A program made the position numbers and the translations under genes. Under the pieces are notes generated by a model, which made no database searches, had not been told where the DNA came from, and saw nothing but the letters and a program-made list of their open reading frames with translations. A DNA stretch of 64,000 nucleotides from a virus, in IMG/VR virus record IMGVR_UViG_3300044825_001821, positions 108,440 through 172,439 of that record; one strand, given 5' to 3'. Shown here one piece after another: positions 9,966 through 19,147 of the stretch (within the stretch, counting starts at the first letter, position 1; each line of letters starts with the position of its first letter).

Positions 9966-10966
9966 TGTTAGGTAATGCTCAGTTTTATCATCGCACGATT
10001 CGTAAAATGGTTGTGGTGTTTGGTACATTGTTTAATGATCTTGAGATTGTTCGTTATACACAATCTGGTGTGCCAAAAGAAAAATTAAAAGTACCTCTTT
10101 CATATGGCCCGAAAGAAAGATATCTGACACAGATTACATCTGATCCTAATCTTATCAAGTCAGTCAACTCTGTGATACCAAGAATGTCATTCAATCTTGA
10201 CAGTCTTGAATATGATGTGAGCCGAAAACAAATTTCTACTTTACAAAATTTTGCATCAGGAACAAACACCGGGATAGCAACACAGTTTCTTCCTGTACCT
10301 TATAACTTTGAGTTTAGTTTGTCAATCTATGTACGTAATACAGAAGATGGCACACAGATATTAGAACAGATTCTACCATTTTTCACACCAGATTTTAGTG
10401 TGGTCGTAGATTTTATTCCGTCGATGGGTCAAAAATACACTGTGCCTATCATACTTAATTCTGTTGCGTCTACAGTTGAGTATGAAGGTGGTATGTCTGA
10501 TGGTACAACAAGAATTATTTTGTGGGATTTAAATTTTACAGCCAAGAGTTTCATCTGGCCACCTGTTAAGTCTGGCAAGATTATTAATCAAGCCAATACT
10601 AATCTTAATATTGACCTCACATCTAAAGAACTACAAAAAATTTACGTTGATTATGCAAATGGTAATAACGTATTTACGACAGGTGAAACAGTTCGTGATA
10701 CTGCAAATGGGTTTATTGGTACTGTAGAATACTTTAGTAACACAGCAACCGGTACACTTGTTGTTACTGGTGGCAACAAATATATCGAAAAAGGTTACAC
10801 ACTTACAGGCGATTACTCAGGGGCTTCTTATAACGTTGCAACTCTTGACATCAACTCTGTCAACGCTACTGCCGTTATTACCGAGCCTACGCCAAATACA
10901 GCATTACCAAACACTAACTATGGCTACATTGAAACAATTAAAGAGTGGCCTGATACATTATCATGA
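9965..10966 (+). CDS. gp15: Tail sheath stabilizer/completion protein gp15
   Basis: 333 residues against about 270 in T4. It shares the T4 gp15 pattern: an early Tyr-His-xxx-Arg stretch, FGTLFNDLEIVR, KVPLSYGPKERYL, VIPRMSFNLDSLEYD, and EQILPFFTPDF. Gp15 caps the sheath at the head-proximal end. The extra C-terminal 80 residues (from about 225) look like an added beta-rich domain. The stop overlaps the next ATG (ATGA). Confidence 0.85.
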   Translation: MLGNAQFYHRTIRKMVVVFGTLFNDLEIVRYTQSGVPKEKLKVPLSYGPKERYLTQITSDPNLIKSVNSVIPRMSFNLDSLEYDVSRKQISTLQNFASGTNTGIATQFLPVPYNFEFSLSIYVRNTEDGTQILEQILPFFTPDFSVVVDFIPSMGQKYTVPIILNSVASTVEYEGGMSDGTTRIILWDLNFTAKSFIWPPVKSGKIINQANTNLNIDLTSKELQKIYVDYANGNNVFTTGETVRDTANGFIGTVEYFSNTATGTLVVTGGNKYIEKGYTLTGDYSGASYNVATLDINSVNATAVITEPTPNTALPNTNYGYIETIKEWPDTLS

Positions 10967-11364
10967 AAAAATTAAATAAAAATTTGTCTGAAATCTTTGA
11001 CGTTGAACCTATACAGGAACAAACTGTAGAAACTTTGCCTGTTGTTATTGATAATAACGTAAATCAGATTGATGCTGATGCTGAGTTTGCACGTACCAAT
11101 ATGCGTGAGTTAATCAACAATGGTAACAAAGCATTAGGTGAATTAGCATCTGTTGCTAATCAATCGGAATCACCAAGAGCATATGAAGTCTTAGCCACAA
11201 TGATGAAGAATTTGGCTGAGATGAATAAAGATTTGTTGGAACTTCAGAAAAGAAAAAGAGAGCTTGCACCCCAATCTGAATCCACAAAAGGAGTCAACAT
11301 AGATAAAGCAGTGTTTGTTGGCTCCACAACCGAACTTTTAAAAATGATTAAATCAAATAAATAA
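10963..11364 (+). CDS. gp16: Small terminase subunit gp16
   Basis: 133 residues, overlapping gene 15 by 4 nt. The central segment FARTNMRELINNGNKALGEL, then ESPRAYEVLATMMKNLAEMNKDLLELQ, is the alpha-helical core typical of gp16 in marine T4-like phages. It should form the ring that recognises DNA and stimulates gp17. An unrelated Dps-like gene separates it from gene 17. Confidence 0.8.
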   Translation: MKKLNKNLSEIFDVEPIQEQTVETLPVVIDNNVNQIDADAEFARTNMRELINNGNKALGELASVANQSESPRAYEVLATMMKNLAEMNKDLLELQKRKRELAPQSESTKGVNIDKAVFVGSTTELLKMIKSNK

Positions 11365-11368
11365 GACT

Positions 11369-11803
11369 ATGGAACAATTAATCGAACAAATGAAAGTGAT
11401 TTTGGGAACAAACTTCGGTTTGTATTTCAAGGCACATACTTTTCACTGGAATGTGGAAGGACCAGACTTTGCACAATATCACGGATTCTTAGGCGACTTC
11501 TATGATTCTGTGTTCGATCAAACAGATTCTATTGCCGAACATATTCGTGCATTAGGTTCTTATGCACCGACAACACTTGCACGAATGATGGAACTTTCTA
11601 AAGTACAAGACATCGTTGCTATACCGTCACCTCTTGTTATGATGTCCGAACTTGCTCAAGATAACGACAAATACATTATGGAATTACGTGCAGGTATTGC
11701 AATTGCAGATGCAGCAGATGAACCTGCTGTTGGTAACTTTTTACAAGACATTCTTGATGCACATCAAAAGCATGGCTGGATGCTAAAGAGTTTTACAAAA
11801 TAA
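11369..11803 (+). CDS. Dps-like ferritin-fold protein
   Basis: 144 residues. KAHTFHWNVEGPDFAQYHGF, followed shortly by DSVFDQTDSIAEHIRALG, is the classic Dps ferroxidase/helix signature: the H in HWNVEG and the D and E in DxxxDxxAEHIR. Dps proteins form 12-subunit shells that oxidise and store iron and often coat DNA. The gene is sandwiched, with 3-4 nt gaps, between the two terminase genes and so should be late-expressed. It might protect DNA at packaging or handle iron in the infected cell. Assignment to the family is strong; its role here is inference. Confidence 0.85.
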   Translation: MEQLIEQMKVILGTNFGLYFKAHTFHWNVEGPDFAQYHGFLGDFYDSVFDQTDSIAEHIRALGSYAPTTLARMMELSKVQDIVAIPSPLVMMSELAQDNDKYIMELRAGIAIADAADEPAVGNFLQDILDAHQKHGWMLKSFTK

Positions 11804-11806
11804 AAT

Positions 11807-13438
11807 ATGGATGACGGATATCTTGGTAATGCAAGACTAAAAAGAGTTGGTGTTGAATTATCCCTCACAGAAGATCAAGTAAAAGAATTTGCAAAGTGTG
11901 CCGAAGATCCGGTATACTTTATTCGCAATTACGTAAAGATTGTCAACGTTGACCGTGGACTAGTCCCGTTTGAAATGTGGGGCTTTCAAGAAGATATGGT
12001 CAAAACGTTTCACGAAAATCGTTTCTGCATTGCAAAAATGCCACGACAGGTTGGTAAGACAACCACTACTGTCGGTTACATGTTATGGTGTGCATTGTTC
12101 AATGAAGAGTTTGTGATCGGTATTCTTGCAAACAAACTTCAACTTGCACAAGATATTCTAGCAAAGATTCAAAAGGCATATGAATATCTTCCACATTGGC
12201 TTCAACAAGGTATTATTAATTGGAACAAACGTTCAATTGAATTGGAAAATGGTTCTAAAATTTATGCATATGCAACATCAAATTCTGGAGTTCGAGGTGG
12301 CACGTACAATCTAATCTTTCTTGATGAGTTTGCATTCGTGCCACATAACATGGCAGTAGACTTTTTTACTTCTACTTACCCCGTTATCTCATCAGGTAAA
12401 ACAACAAAAGTTATTATTGTTTCTACACCAAATGGCTTGAATCTATTCTATAAAATGTGGATGGATGCTATTGAAAATCGTTCTCTTTACAAGACGCTTG
12501 AAGTTCACTGGTCACAAGTACCGGGTCGTGATCAAACATGGAAAGAAGAGACAATACGAAATACCTCCGAAGAGCAGTTTCGTCAAGAGTTTGAGACTGA
12601 GTTTATTGGCTCAGCCGCAACGCTCATCTCAGGTTCTAAATTGCGTTCACTTGCATTCAATGATCCAATGCGAATTGAAGATGATGGTCACCTCTTTATC
12701 TATGAAGATGCACGCCCAGGGCGTATCTATATTGCCACAGTAGACTGTGCCGAAGGTGTTGCTTTGGATTATCATACCATTAATGTGGTTGATGCTACTG
12801 AAGCACCTTATAAACAAGTTGCTGTTTATCGTAATAATAAGCTACCTTTGTTATTTTTACCAACAGTAATATACTCTTTAGCCAATCGATATAATCAAGC
12901 CTATGTGCTTATTGAAACTAACAACGTTGGTCAGCAAGTGGTAGACATTTTACACTATGATTTAGAGTATGAGAACATCTATAAGTTGGAACATCATCAT
13001 ATCAAAGGTCAGAGTATCTCTGCTGGTTTCAAACGCTCGGTGGCTTTTGGTGTAAAGACAACCAAATCTGTCAAGAAAATTGGTTGTGCCAACCTAAAAA
13101 CGTTGGTAGAAAACGACAAATTAATTATTCGTGACTTTAATACCATTGCCGAACTGAATACTTTTGTCAGAACTAAAGACACTTATGCTGCCGAAGAAGG
13201 CAATAATGATGATATCGTCATGGGTCTGGTGCTCTACGCATGGCTGACAGCACAGACTTTCTTCAAAGATGAGACAAGAATTGATATTCGTAAAATTATG
13301 TTAGAAGAACAACAGATGTTGGGTGAAGAAAATATGCTACCATTTGGCTTTATTGAAGATGGATTGCGTAGGGAAGTTGAGGTGGAAGATGGAGATATGT
13401 GGGAGCCGCCAGCGGGCTATTTATCATCAAGTTTGTAA
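11807..13438 (+). CDS. gp17: Large terminase (packaging ATPase/nuclease) gp17
   Basis: 543 residues. Walker A MPRQVGKTT lies at about 78-86, Walker B LIFLDEFAF at about 169-177, and coupling motif VSTPNG at about 205-210. The RNase H-like nuclease domain starts near 305 with the acidic TVDCAEG, continues with LIETNNVG, and ends with the acidic NDDIVMG. It pumps DNA into the prohead through the portal and makes the headful cuts. It is the last gene before a 55-nt gap and the sheath gene. Confidence 0.95.
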   Translation: MDDGYLGNARLKRVGVELSLTEDQVKEFAKCAEDPVYFIRNYVKIVNVDRGLVPFEMWGFQEDMVKTFHENRFCIAKMPRQVGKTTTTVGYMLWCALFNEEFVIGILANKLQLAQDILAKIQKAYEYLPHWLQQGIINWNKRSIELENGSKIYAYATSNSGVRGGTYNLIFLDEFAFVPHNMAVDFFTSTYPVISSGKTTKVIIVSTPNGLNLFYKMWMDAIENRSLYKTLEVHWSQVPGRDQTWKEETIRNTSEEQFRQEFETEFIGSAATLISGSKLRSLAFNDPMRIEDDGHLFIYEDARPGRIYIATVDCAEGVALDYHTINVVDATEAPYKQVAVYRNNKLPLLFLPTVIYSLANRYNQAYVLIETNNVGQQVVDILHYDLEYENIYKLEHHHIKGQSISAGFKRSVAFGVKTTKSVKKIGCANLKTLVENDKLIIRDFNTIAELNTFVRTKDTYAAEEGNNDDIVMGLVLYAWLTAQTFFKDETRIDIRKIMLEEQQMLGEENMLPFGFIEDGLRREVEVEDGDMWEPPAGYLSSSL

Positions 13439-13441
13439 AAA

Positions 13442-13449
13442 ACTAAATA
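13442..13449 (+). promoter_or_regulatory. Candidate late promoter (ACTAAATA) before the tail sheath gene
   Basis: This TAAATA core sits about 45 nt before the gp18 ATG, in the only sizeable gap between genes 17 and 18. The sequence resembles the T4 late element TATAAATA. Confidence 0.45.
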
Positions 13450-13493
13450 GACAATAAAAAGAAAATTGACCCAACAATAAAAGGAGAAATCCA

Positions 13494-15182
13494 ATGGCAT
13501 TTCAATTATCACCTGGAGTGAATGTATCAGAGATCGATCTGACTACAGTTATTCCTTCAGTTGCCACTTCTACTGGCGCTTTCGTAGGACCTTTTAATTG
13601 GGGACCATGTGGTGTTGTAACAACTATTTCCGATGAAGTTCGACTTGTGGACACATTCGGCAAACCAGACGAAAATAATTATGAATATTGGTTCTCTGCT
13701 GCGAACTTCCTAGCATATGGCAACAATATTAAAGTCGTTCGTGCCGTACCAAGCACAGGCATAAACTCTTCAGCAAACGGAACTGGCTTGGTTATCAAAA
13801 ATGAAGATGACTATTACGATAATCATACCGGTTATACAGATGGCGCATGGGGTGGATGGGTTGCTCGTTGGCCTGGCGCTTTAGGTAACTCTCTAAAAAT
13901 TTCTGTGGCCGATCTTGGAACGTTTGGTACATGGCCATATCGTACACAATTCACTGCAAACACTGGAACATCAACATATGTTTCAAATAAAGGTGGTGCA
14001 AATGACGAAGTTCACATTGTTGTTGTTGACGAAGATGGTTTGTGGTCAGGCACAGCAGGTACAGTGTTAGAAAAATATGCATTTGTTTCAAAAGCATCCG
14101 ATGCAAAAGATGATACTGGTAACTCAAATTACTATAAAGATGTTATCAATAAAAAATCAAAGTATGTATGGTGGGTTGCACATCCAGCAACAGCAAACCT
14201 AAGTTCTGGTACAGCATGGGGTTCAACTGCAAATGCTACAGCATTTAAAATAACCACAGCGAACGTTGTTTATTCGTTTGGTTCTGGTTCAGATGGTATC
14301 GTGGGTTCATCACAGATTACATCTGGTTGGGATTTATTCAAAAATACAGAAGCAGTTGACATTTCACTTTGTGTAACTGGAACTGGTAATGAAACTGTTG
14401 CCGACTATGTGATCAGTAACATTGCTGAAACTCGTAAAGATTGTGTTGTTTTTCTTTCACCAGAAAAATCAAACTGCGTAGACAATGCAGGAAACGAAGC
14501 ATCATCGATTTCAAATTTCAGTGACACAATTACGAAGTCATCATATGCCGTAATGGATTCTGGTTACAAATATCAGTATGACAAATACAAAGACGTATAT
14601 CGTTGGGTTCCTCTGAACGGTGATATTGCTGGTTTGTGTGTACGCACCGATACACAAAATGATCCTTGGTTCTCACCAGGTGGTATGAATCGTGGTCAAA
14701 TTAAAAACGTAATCAAGCTGGCATGGAATCCTACTAAGGCAGAACGTGATACTCTTTATACAAAAGGTGTTAACCCTGTTGTATCGTTCCCAGGTGAAGG
14801 CACAGTTCTTTTTGGAGACAAAACTCTGTTAGCAAAACCAAGTGCATTTGATCGTATCAACGTTCGTCGTTTGTTCATTACACTTGAAAAAGCAATTGCA
14901 CGTGCTGCTCGTTTCTCACTGTTCGAATTCAATGATCAGTTTACACGTGCTCAGTTTGTTGCATTAGTAGAACCATTCCTGCGTGATGTTCAAGGTCGTC
15001 GTGGTATCACTGACTTCCGTGTAGTCTGCGATGAAACAAACAACACAGCAGAAATTATTGACCGTAATGAATTTGTTGGTGACATTTACATTAAACCTGC
15101 TCGTTCTATCAACTTCATTCAACTTAACTTTGTTGCAGTACGTACAGGTGTAAGTTTCAATGAGGTCGTGGGCGCAGTTTAA
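13494..15182 (+). CDS. gp18: Tail sheath protein gp18
   Basis: 562 residues. The start MAFQLSPGVNVSEIDLTTVI and the early GPFNWGPCG are the conserved sheath N-terminus. The C-terminal domain has VRRLFITLEKAIARAARF and later DIYIKPARSINFIQLNFVAV. It forms the contractile sheath around the gp19 tube. A strong AAAGGAG site lies 7 nt before the ATG, as expected for an abundant protein. Confidence 0.95.
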   Translation: MAFQLSPGVNVSEIDLTTVIPSVATSTGAFVGPFNWGPCGVVTTISDEVRLVDTFGKPDENNYEYWFSAANFLAYGNNIKVVRAVPSTGINSSANGTGLVIKNEDDYYDNHTGYTDGAWGGWVARWPGALGNSLKISVADLGTFGTWPYRTQFTANTGTSTYVSNKGGANDEVHIVVVDEDGLWSGTAGTVLEKYAFVSKASDAKDDTGNSNYYKDVINKKSKYVWWVAHPATANLSSGTAWGSTANATAFKITTANVVYSFGSGSDGIVGSSQITSGWDLFKNTEAVDISLCVTGTGNETVADYVISNIAETRKDCVVFLSPEKSNCVDNAGNEASSISNFSDTITKSSYAVMDSGYKYQYDKYKDVYRWVPLNGDIAGLCVRTDTQNDPWFSPGGMNRGQIKNVIKLAWNPTKAERDTLYTKGVNPVVSFPGEGTVLFGDKTLLAKPSAFDRINVRRLFITLEKAIARAARFSLFEFNDQFTRAQFVALVEPFLRDVQGRRGITDFRVVCDETNNTAEIIDRNEFVGDIYIKPARSINFIQLNFVAVRTGVSFNEVVGAV

Positions 15183-15185
15183 ATA
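15178..15185 (+). promoter_or_regulatory. Candidate late promoter element overlapping the gp18 stop
   Basis: TTTAAATA includes the TAA stop of gene 18 and lies 22 nt before the gp19 ATG. It differs from TATAAATA at one position. It could give separate high-level late transcription of the tube gene. Confidence 0.35.
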
Positions 15186-15207
15186 AAGAGAAACAGGAGA
15201 AAATTAA

Positions 15208-15753
15208 ATGGCATTTAACGTAAATCAATTCCGTTCACAATTACAAGGTGACGGTGCCCGCCCAAATCTATTTGAGGTATCAATGCCGTTTCCTGCGTTC
15301 TCAATACCAGGAAACGCACAAACAAAAATGACGTTCATGTGTAAGACAGCACAACTTCCAGGGGCAACTCTGGGCGTTGTGCCAGTTCAATACTTTGGTC
15401 GTGAATTAAAGTTTGTAGGTAATCGTACATTTGCTGACTGGACAGTAACAATTATCAACGACGAAGATTTCGTAGTACGTAATGCATTCGAGCGTTGGAT
15501 GAATGGTATCAACAGTCATAATTTGAATGTACGTAATCCATTGGCAACTACACCTCTAGGATATACTCAAAATGGTGAGGTTACACAGTTTGGTAAATCT
15601 GGTAACCCAATCAAGAAATATAAATTTGTTGGCCTATTCCCAACTGACATCACTCCAATTGATGTTGATTGGGGTTCAAATGATACGATTGAAGAGTTTT
15701 CTGTAACTCTGACCTACCAGTGGTGGGAAGCAGTTGCAGATGGTGTGATCTAA
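15208..15753 (+). CDS. gp19: Tail tube protein gp19
   Basis: 181 residues (T4 gp19 is 163). The N-terminus MAFNVNQFRSQLQGDGARPN, then LFEVSMPFP, CKTAQLPGATLG and FADWTVTIINDEDF match the T4-type tail tube fold. The strong ribosome site ACAGGAG and a downstream intrinsic terminator mark it as a highly expressed unit with gene 18. Confidence 0.95.
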   Translation: MAFNVNQFRSQLQGDGARPNLFEVSMPFPAFSIPGNAQTKMTFMCKTAQLPGATLGVVPVQYFGRELKFVGNRTFADWTVTIINDEDFVVRNAFERWMNGINSHNLNVRNPLATTPLGYTQNGEVTQFGKSGNPIKKYKFVGLFPTDITPIDVDWGSNDTIEEFSVTLTYQWWEAVADGVI

Positions 15754-15754
15754 G

Positions 15755-15782
15755 AGTAAGGGTGTTTTACCCTTACTTTTTA
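15755..15782 (+). terminator. Intrinsic terminator after gp19
   Basis: A perfect 9-bp stem AGTAAGGGT (15755-15763) / ACCCTTACT (15769-15777) with loop GTTTT is followed by TTT and an AT-rich tail. It separates the sheath/tube genes from the portal gene. Confidence 0.85.
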
Positions 15783-15799
15783 ATTTAGGATGATATTTA

Positions 15800-17470
15800 A
15801 TGGCAATTAAACTATTTGGTTTCACATTTGGTGGAAGGGATGTCGTTAAGGCTGAGAAGCCCGAACAGGCATCCTTTACACTGCCTTCTGCTGCACAATT
15901 GGATGATGGTGCAGTTACAGTCACACAGAATGCTTACTACGGTACCTATGTTGACTTAGAAGGCTCAGTTCGTAATGAGATTGAACTTATCACAAGGTAT
16001 CGTGAGATGTCCAATCATCCAGAATGTCAGATGGCAATTGATGAGATTGTCAATGAGGCCATCACACACGACGATCAAGGCAGAGTTGTTGACATCGTTC
16101 TTGATAATCTAAAACAACCAGAGTCAATCAAGAAAAAAATTATTGAAGAGTTCAACAACGTTCAAAGAATGTTGAACTTTAATAATTTGGCTGACGATTT
16201 GTTCAAGCGTTGGTACATTGATGGTCGTATGTTCTATCATGTGGTAGTAAATGACAAACAACCTAATCTTGGTATTCAAGAACTTAGATACATTGATCCA
16301 CGTAAGATTCGTAAAGTACGTGAGATTAAAAAAGATCGTGACCCGAAAACGGGTGCAATGATCATTGTGTCGGTTGCTGAATACTACGTTTATAATGACC
16401 GTGGTACAACAACACAAACATTTACCGCAAATGTAGGACAAGGACTCCGCATTGCACCAGATTCAATTATTAATGTGAACTCTGGTCTGATGGATGCCAA
16501 GAATACATTTGTTATTTCATATCTACATAAAGCAATCAAACCTCTCAATCAACTTAGAATGATTGAAGATGCGATTGTTATCTATCGTATTTCACGTGCG
16601 CCAGAACGCCGCATATTTTACATTGATGTAGGTAATTTACCACGTGGTAAAGCAGAACAATATCTGCGTGATATCATGATTAAGTACCGTAATAAACTCG
16701 TTTACGATGCCAACACAGGTGAGATTCGTGACGAGCGTAAGCACATGTCTATGCTGGAAGATTTCTGGTTACCCCGCCGTGAAGGAGGGAAAGGTACAGA
16801 GATTACAACTCTACCAGCCGGACAAAATCTTGGTGAACTAGAGGATGTAAAGTATTTCCAAAAGAAATTGCTTCAGTCTCTAAATGTACCTTATTCACGC
16901 CTTGAGTCACAAGAAGGTGGACTTGCAGGGCTTGGTCGTTCACAAGAAGTTACACGTGATGAACTGAAGTTTGCCAAGTTTGTCATTCGTTTGCGTAATA
17001 AGTTTTCACAAGTGTTTGATGATGCATTGAGAATTCAATTGACACTCAAGGGCATCTGTACACGTGAAGAGTGGGATGAGTTCAAAGAAAACATTTACTA
17101 CGACTTCCGTAAAGACAACAACTTTACCGAATTGCGTGAAGCAGAGTTACTACAAAACAGATTACAAATGGTTGGTATGGTTGATCCATTTGTCGGTCGT
17201 TACTTCTCTAATAATTATGTCATGAACAAAATTCTCATGATGACTGATGAAGAGATTGAAGCGATGCAAGAAGAGATTCAAAAAGAAAAGGATACTTTAC
17301 CTGATGACATGCAAGGACCAGTATTGGGTGGACCACCACAGGGTGCTGCACCACAAGCAGAGCCAGAAGATAACACGGTAGAGAATGCTGAACAACCTGA
17401 GTCACTGACACCTCAACTTGACGATGAGGTAAACAAGTCAGTGGTCAGCATAAATAATAGACGCAGATAA
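15800..17470 (+). CDS. gp20: Portal vertex protein gp20
   Basis: 556 residues. The block YVDLEGSVRNEIELITRYRE, then HPECQMAIDEIVNEAI, and later RAPERRIFYIDVGNLPRGKA and TRDELKFAKFVIRLRNKFSQ, is the diagnostic gp20 core used in marine phage surveys. It forms the dodecameric portal for DNA packaging and prohead initiation. The acidic, Pro-rich C-tail (about 490-556) is typically variable. Confidence 0.95.
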   Translation: MAIKLFGFTFGGRDVVKAEKPEQASFTLPSAAQLDDGAVTVTQNAYYGTYVDLEGSVRNEIELITRYREMSNHPECQMAIDEIVNEAITHDDQGRVVDIVLDNLKQPESIKKKIIEEFNNVQRMLNFNNLADDLFKRWYIDGRMFYHVVVNDKQPNLGIQELRYIDPRKIRKVREIKKDRDPKTGAMIIVSVAEYYVYNDRGTTTQTFTANVGQGLRIAPDSIINVNSGLMDAKNTFVISYLHKAIKPLNQLRMIEDAIVIYRISRAPERRIFYIDVGNLPRGKAEQYLRDIMIKYRNKLVYDANTGEIRDERKHMSMLEDFWLPRREGGKGTEITTLPAGQNLGELEDVKYFQKKLLQSLNVPYSRLESQEGGLAGLGRSQEVTRDELKFAKFVIRLRNKFSQVFDDALRIQLTLKGICTREEWDEFKENIYYDFRKDNNFTELREAELLQNRLQMVGMVDPFVGRYFSNNYVMNKILMMTDEEIEAMQEEIQKEKDTLPDDMQGPVLGGPPQGAAPQAEPEDNTVENAEQPESLTPQLDDEVNKSVVSINNRRR

Positions 17471-17481
17471 GAGAGGTTATT

Positions 17482-17688
17482 ATGGATATTCAAGACGTTA
17501 TTAACAATATTGCTGCTGGTGATAGTGCCGCAGCCAAAGAAGGTATAGAAAATGTTTTATCAGCGAAAGCGTTCGATGCGCTCCAAGGTCGCAAACAAGA
17601 AATCGCTTCAACTCTTTTTGGCGGGAAAGAGCAAGAGTCTGAAGAAAACACAGACAATCAAGAGGCCGAAGAAGTAACTGAAGAATGA
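17482..17688 (+). CDS. gp67: Prohead core protein, gp67-like
   Basis: 68 residues: a short helical N-terminal half, then an acidic tail (ESEENTDNQEAEEVTEE). This is the layout of T4 gp67, which is a major component of the scaffold core and is destroyed by the gp21 protease. The position 20-67-68-21 is exactly as in T4. The call rests on position and composition more than on identity. Confidence 0.75.
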   Translation: MDIQDVINNIAAGDSAAAKEGIENVLSAKAFDALQGRKQEIASTLFGGKEQESEENTDNQEAEEVTEE

Positions 17689-18353
17689 AATCGTTACTAG
17701 AATTCAAATCTATCGTAGAAGAAGAGAAGTCGGACTATTCAAAGTTTGACGCTCTTGTACGTGCGGGTCTTGCAAACAAAGCACAGTTGGCACGTATTCA
17801 TAAAATCTTAGACAAGATGGGAGAAGAGAAGCCAGTATTTAACAATGCTGACCGTGAGATTCTTCGCAATCTTTTCAATCGCATGGTAGATTTAGTTTCA
17901 AGTAAACAGATTTATGGTAAAGCAAGACAAGCAGTGCGTGAAGAATTAACCGAAGCGAAAATGGACAGTGTGGGTAGTGCTTACCCATTGCTACCAGACC
18001 CACCTGCTGTATTAGTAATCAAACGTAAAGCGGTTAGATTATATCCAGATGGCACACGTATTGCAATGTATTGGAGTGATAAATTAAAACGTGTGTTTAG
18101 TTTACCGTATGGTCCTGCTGTTGATCCAGTTGTTCAAGCGGAACAATATGTGCAAGAGTTTTTGCAAACAGAAGAACTATTATTAAATGATGGTAACAGA
18201 TTGTCTTTAAGTGAAGAAACAAAACAACAAATTATAAACATTTACAGTAAGTTAGATGAAGAAAGTAAAGAAGTTTTTTGGCAAGAACTAACTGAATCTG
18301 TAATCACTTTTGGAAAACTAAATGAATTTTGTAGACTTAATTCTACAGAATAA
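17685..18353 (+). CDS. Prohead core-region protein of unknown family, two modules
   Basis: 222 residues. Module 1 (about 15-90) contains FDALVRAGLANKAQLARIHK, ILDKMGEEKP and LRNLFNRMVDLVSSKQIY. Module 2 (about 97-135) contains GSAYPLLPDPPAVLVIKRKA. I recall module 1 recurring in other marine T4-like phage proteins. The N-terminus MKSLLEFKSIVEEE resembles a T4 capsid-targeting peptide. It sits in the core operon between 67- and 68-like genes, overlapping both neighbours. A core or capsid-internal role is inferred. Confidence 0.5.
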   Translation: MKSLLEFKSIVEEEKSDYSKFDALVRAGLANKAQLARIHKILDKMGEEKPVFNNADREILRNLFNRMVDLVSSKQIYGKARQAVREELTEAKMDSVGSAYPLLPDPPAVLVIKRKAVRLYPDGTRIAMYWSDKLKRVFSLPYGPAVDPVVQAEQYVQEFLQTEELLLNDGNRLSLSEETKQQIINIYSKLDEESKEVFWQELTESVITFGKLNEFCRLNSTE

Positions 18354-18783
18354 GTTAGACGAAGCCAAAGAGTTAATCTTTGCACGTTTAGATGACATTG
18401 CTTCTGTAAGATTAGAAGAAGCAAAGCCTTATGTTGTCGATGAAATGTTTGAAGAAATTGAAGTCGATGAAGATGTGCTAGAAGAGGCGGCTAAAAAACG
18501 CAATCCTAATGTTGTTAAGATGGGTCGCATTACAAAGATACGCCGTCGCATTCGTCGCAATAAAAAAGGTAGAATAATCGTACAAAAAAATGTACGCAAA
18601 TCAGGTATCAAAGGATATCGAATATCTGGTAATACAGTTAAACGTATACCAGCAACAGTAAGATTACGTAAAGCACGTTTATTAAAACGTTCTTGGAAAA
18701 CAACAAGAAAAGCAAAACTAAGACGAACATTGTTAAAAAGAAAAATGTCAATGCGCCGTCGTAAATCTATGGGACTAAAATAA
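18322..18783 (+). CDS. gp68: Prohead core protein, gp68-like, with very basic tail
   Basis: 153 residues. The N-terminal helix KLDEAKELIFARLDDIA resembles gp68-type proteins. From about 60 onward it is extremely Arg/Lys-rich (RRRIRRNKKGR, LRKARLLKRSWKTTRKAKL, RRTLLKRKMSMRRRKSMG), consistent with nucleic acid or acidic scaffold binding. It overlaps the previous gene by 32 nt. The order before gene 21 matches T4 gene 68. Confidence 0.7.
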   Translation: MNFVDLILQNKLDEAKELIFARLDDIASVRLEEAKPYVVDEMFEEIEVDEDVLEEAAKKRNPNVVKMGRITKIRRRIRRNKKGRIIVQKNVRKSGIKGYRISGNTVKRIPATVRLRKARLLKRSWKTTRKAKLRRTLLKRKMSMRRRKSMGLK

Positions 18784-18784
18784 A

Positions 18785-19147
18785 ATGCCATTTGAAATTA
18801 CAAATACCCTAAGAGGATCGTCGATAGTTCGAGCAGTCGATGCTGGAACATATACGATTACTCTTAATAATTTAAGAGCAAATGCAACAACCGAAACTGT
18901 TACCGAAGCAGATATTCGCCATCTTAAATGGTCAACGAATGGGCATATTCGTATTGTTAGAAACAGTATTCCATTGTTAGCATTACATAACGGTGGTAGC
19001 ATGGATTTTGATGAGTATGGACATACGCTTGCAAATAATAATACACAAAGCATTGTCATTGAAATTGTGACTGGTGGAACACTTATTCTAGAATTATCAA
19101 AAACTGCAACGTACAATGTTGATCCATACACAGGAGTAAGTCTATAA
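18785..19147 (+). CDS. Small structural protein between gp68 and gp21, unidentified
   Basis: 120 residues, beta-rich: YTITLNNLRANATTE, HIRIVRNSIPLLAL, and TGGTLILELSKTATYNVDP. No catalytic motif is seen. A similar small protein occupies this position in T4-like cyanophages as I recall them. The single jelly-roll-like composition would suit a capsid decoration protein, but that is speculation. Confidence 0.45.
   Translation: MPFEITNTLRGSSIVRAVDAGTYTITLNNLRANATTETVTEADIRHLKWSTNGHIRIVRNSIPLLALHNGGSMDFDEYGHTLANNNTQSIVIEIVTGGTLILELSKTATYNVDPYTGVSL

Noticed and set aside
18429-18791. 120-codon minus-strand frame over the gp68-like gene
   Set aside because: Mirror of an Arg/Lys-rich coding region; no ribosome site, and the + strand gene fits the T4 order.
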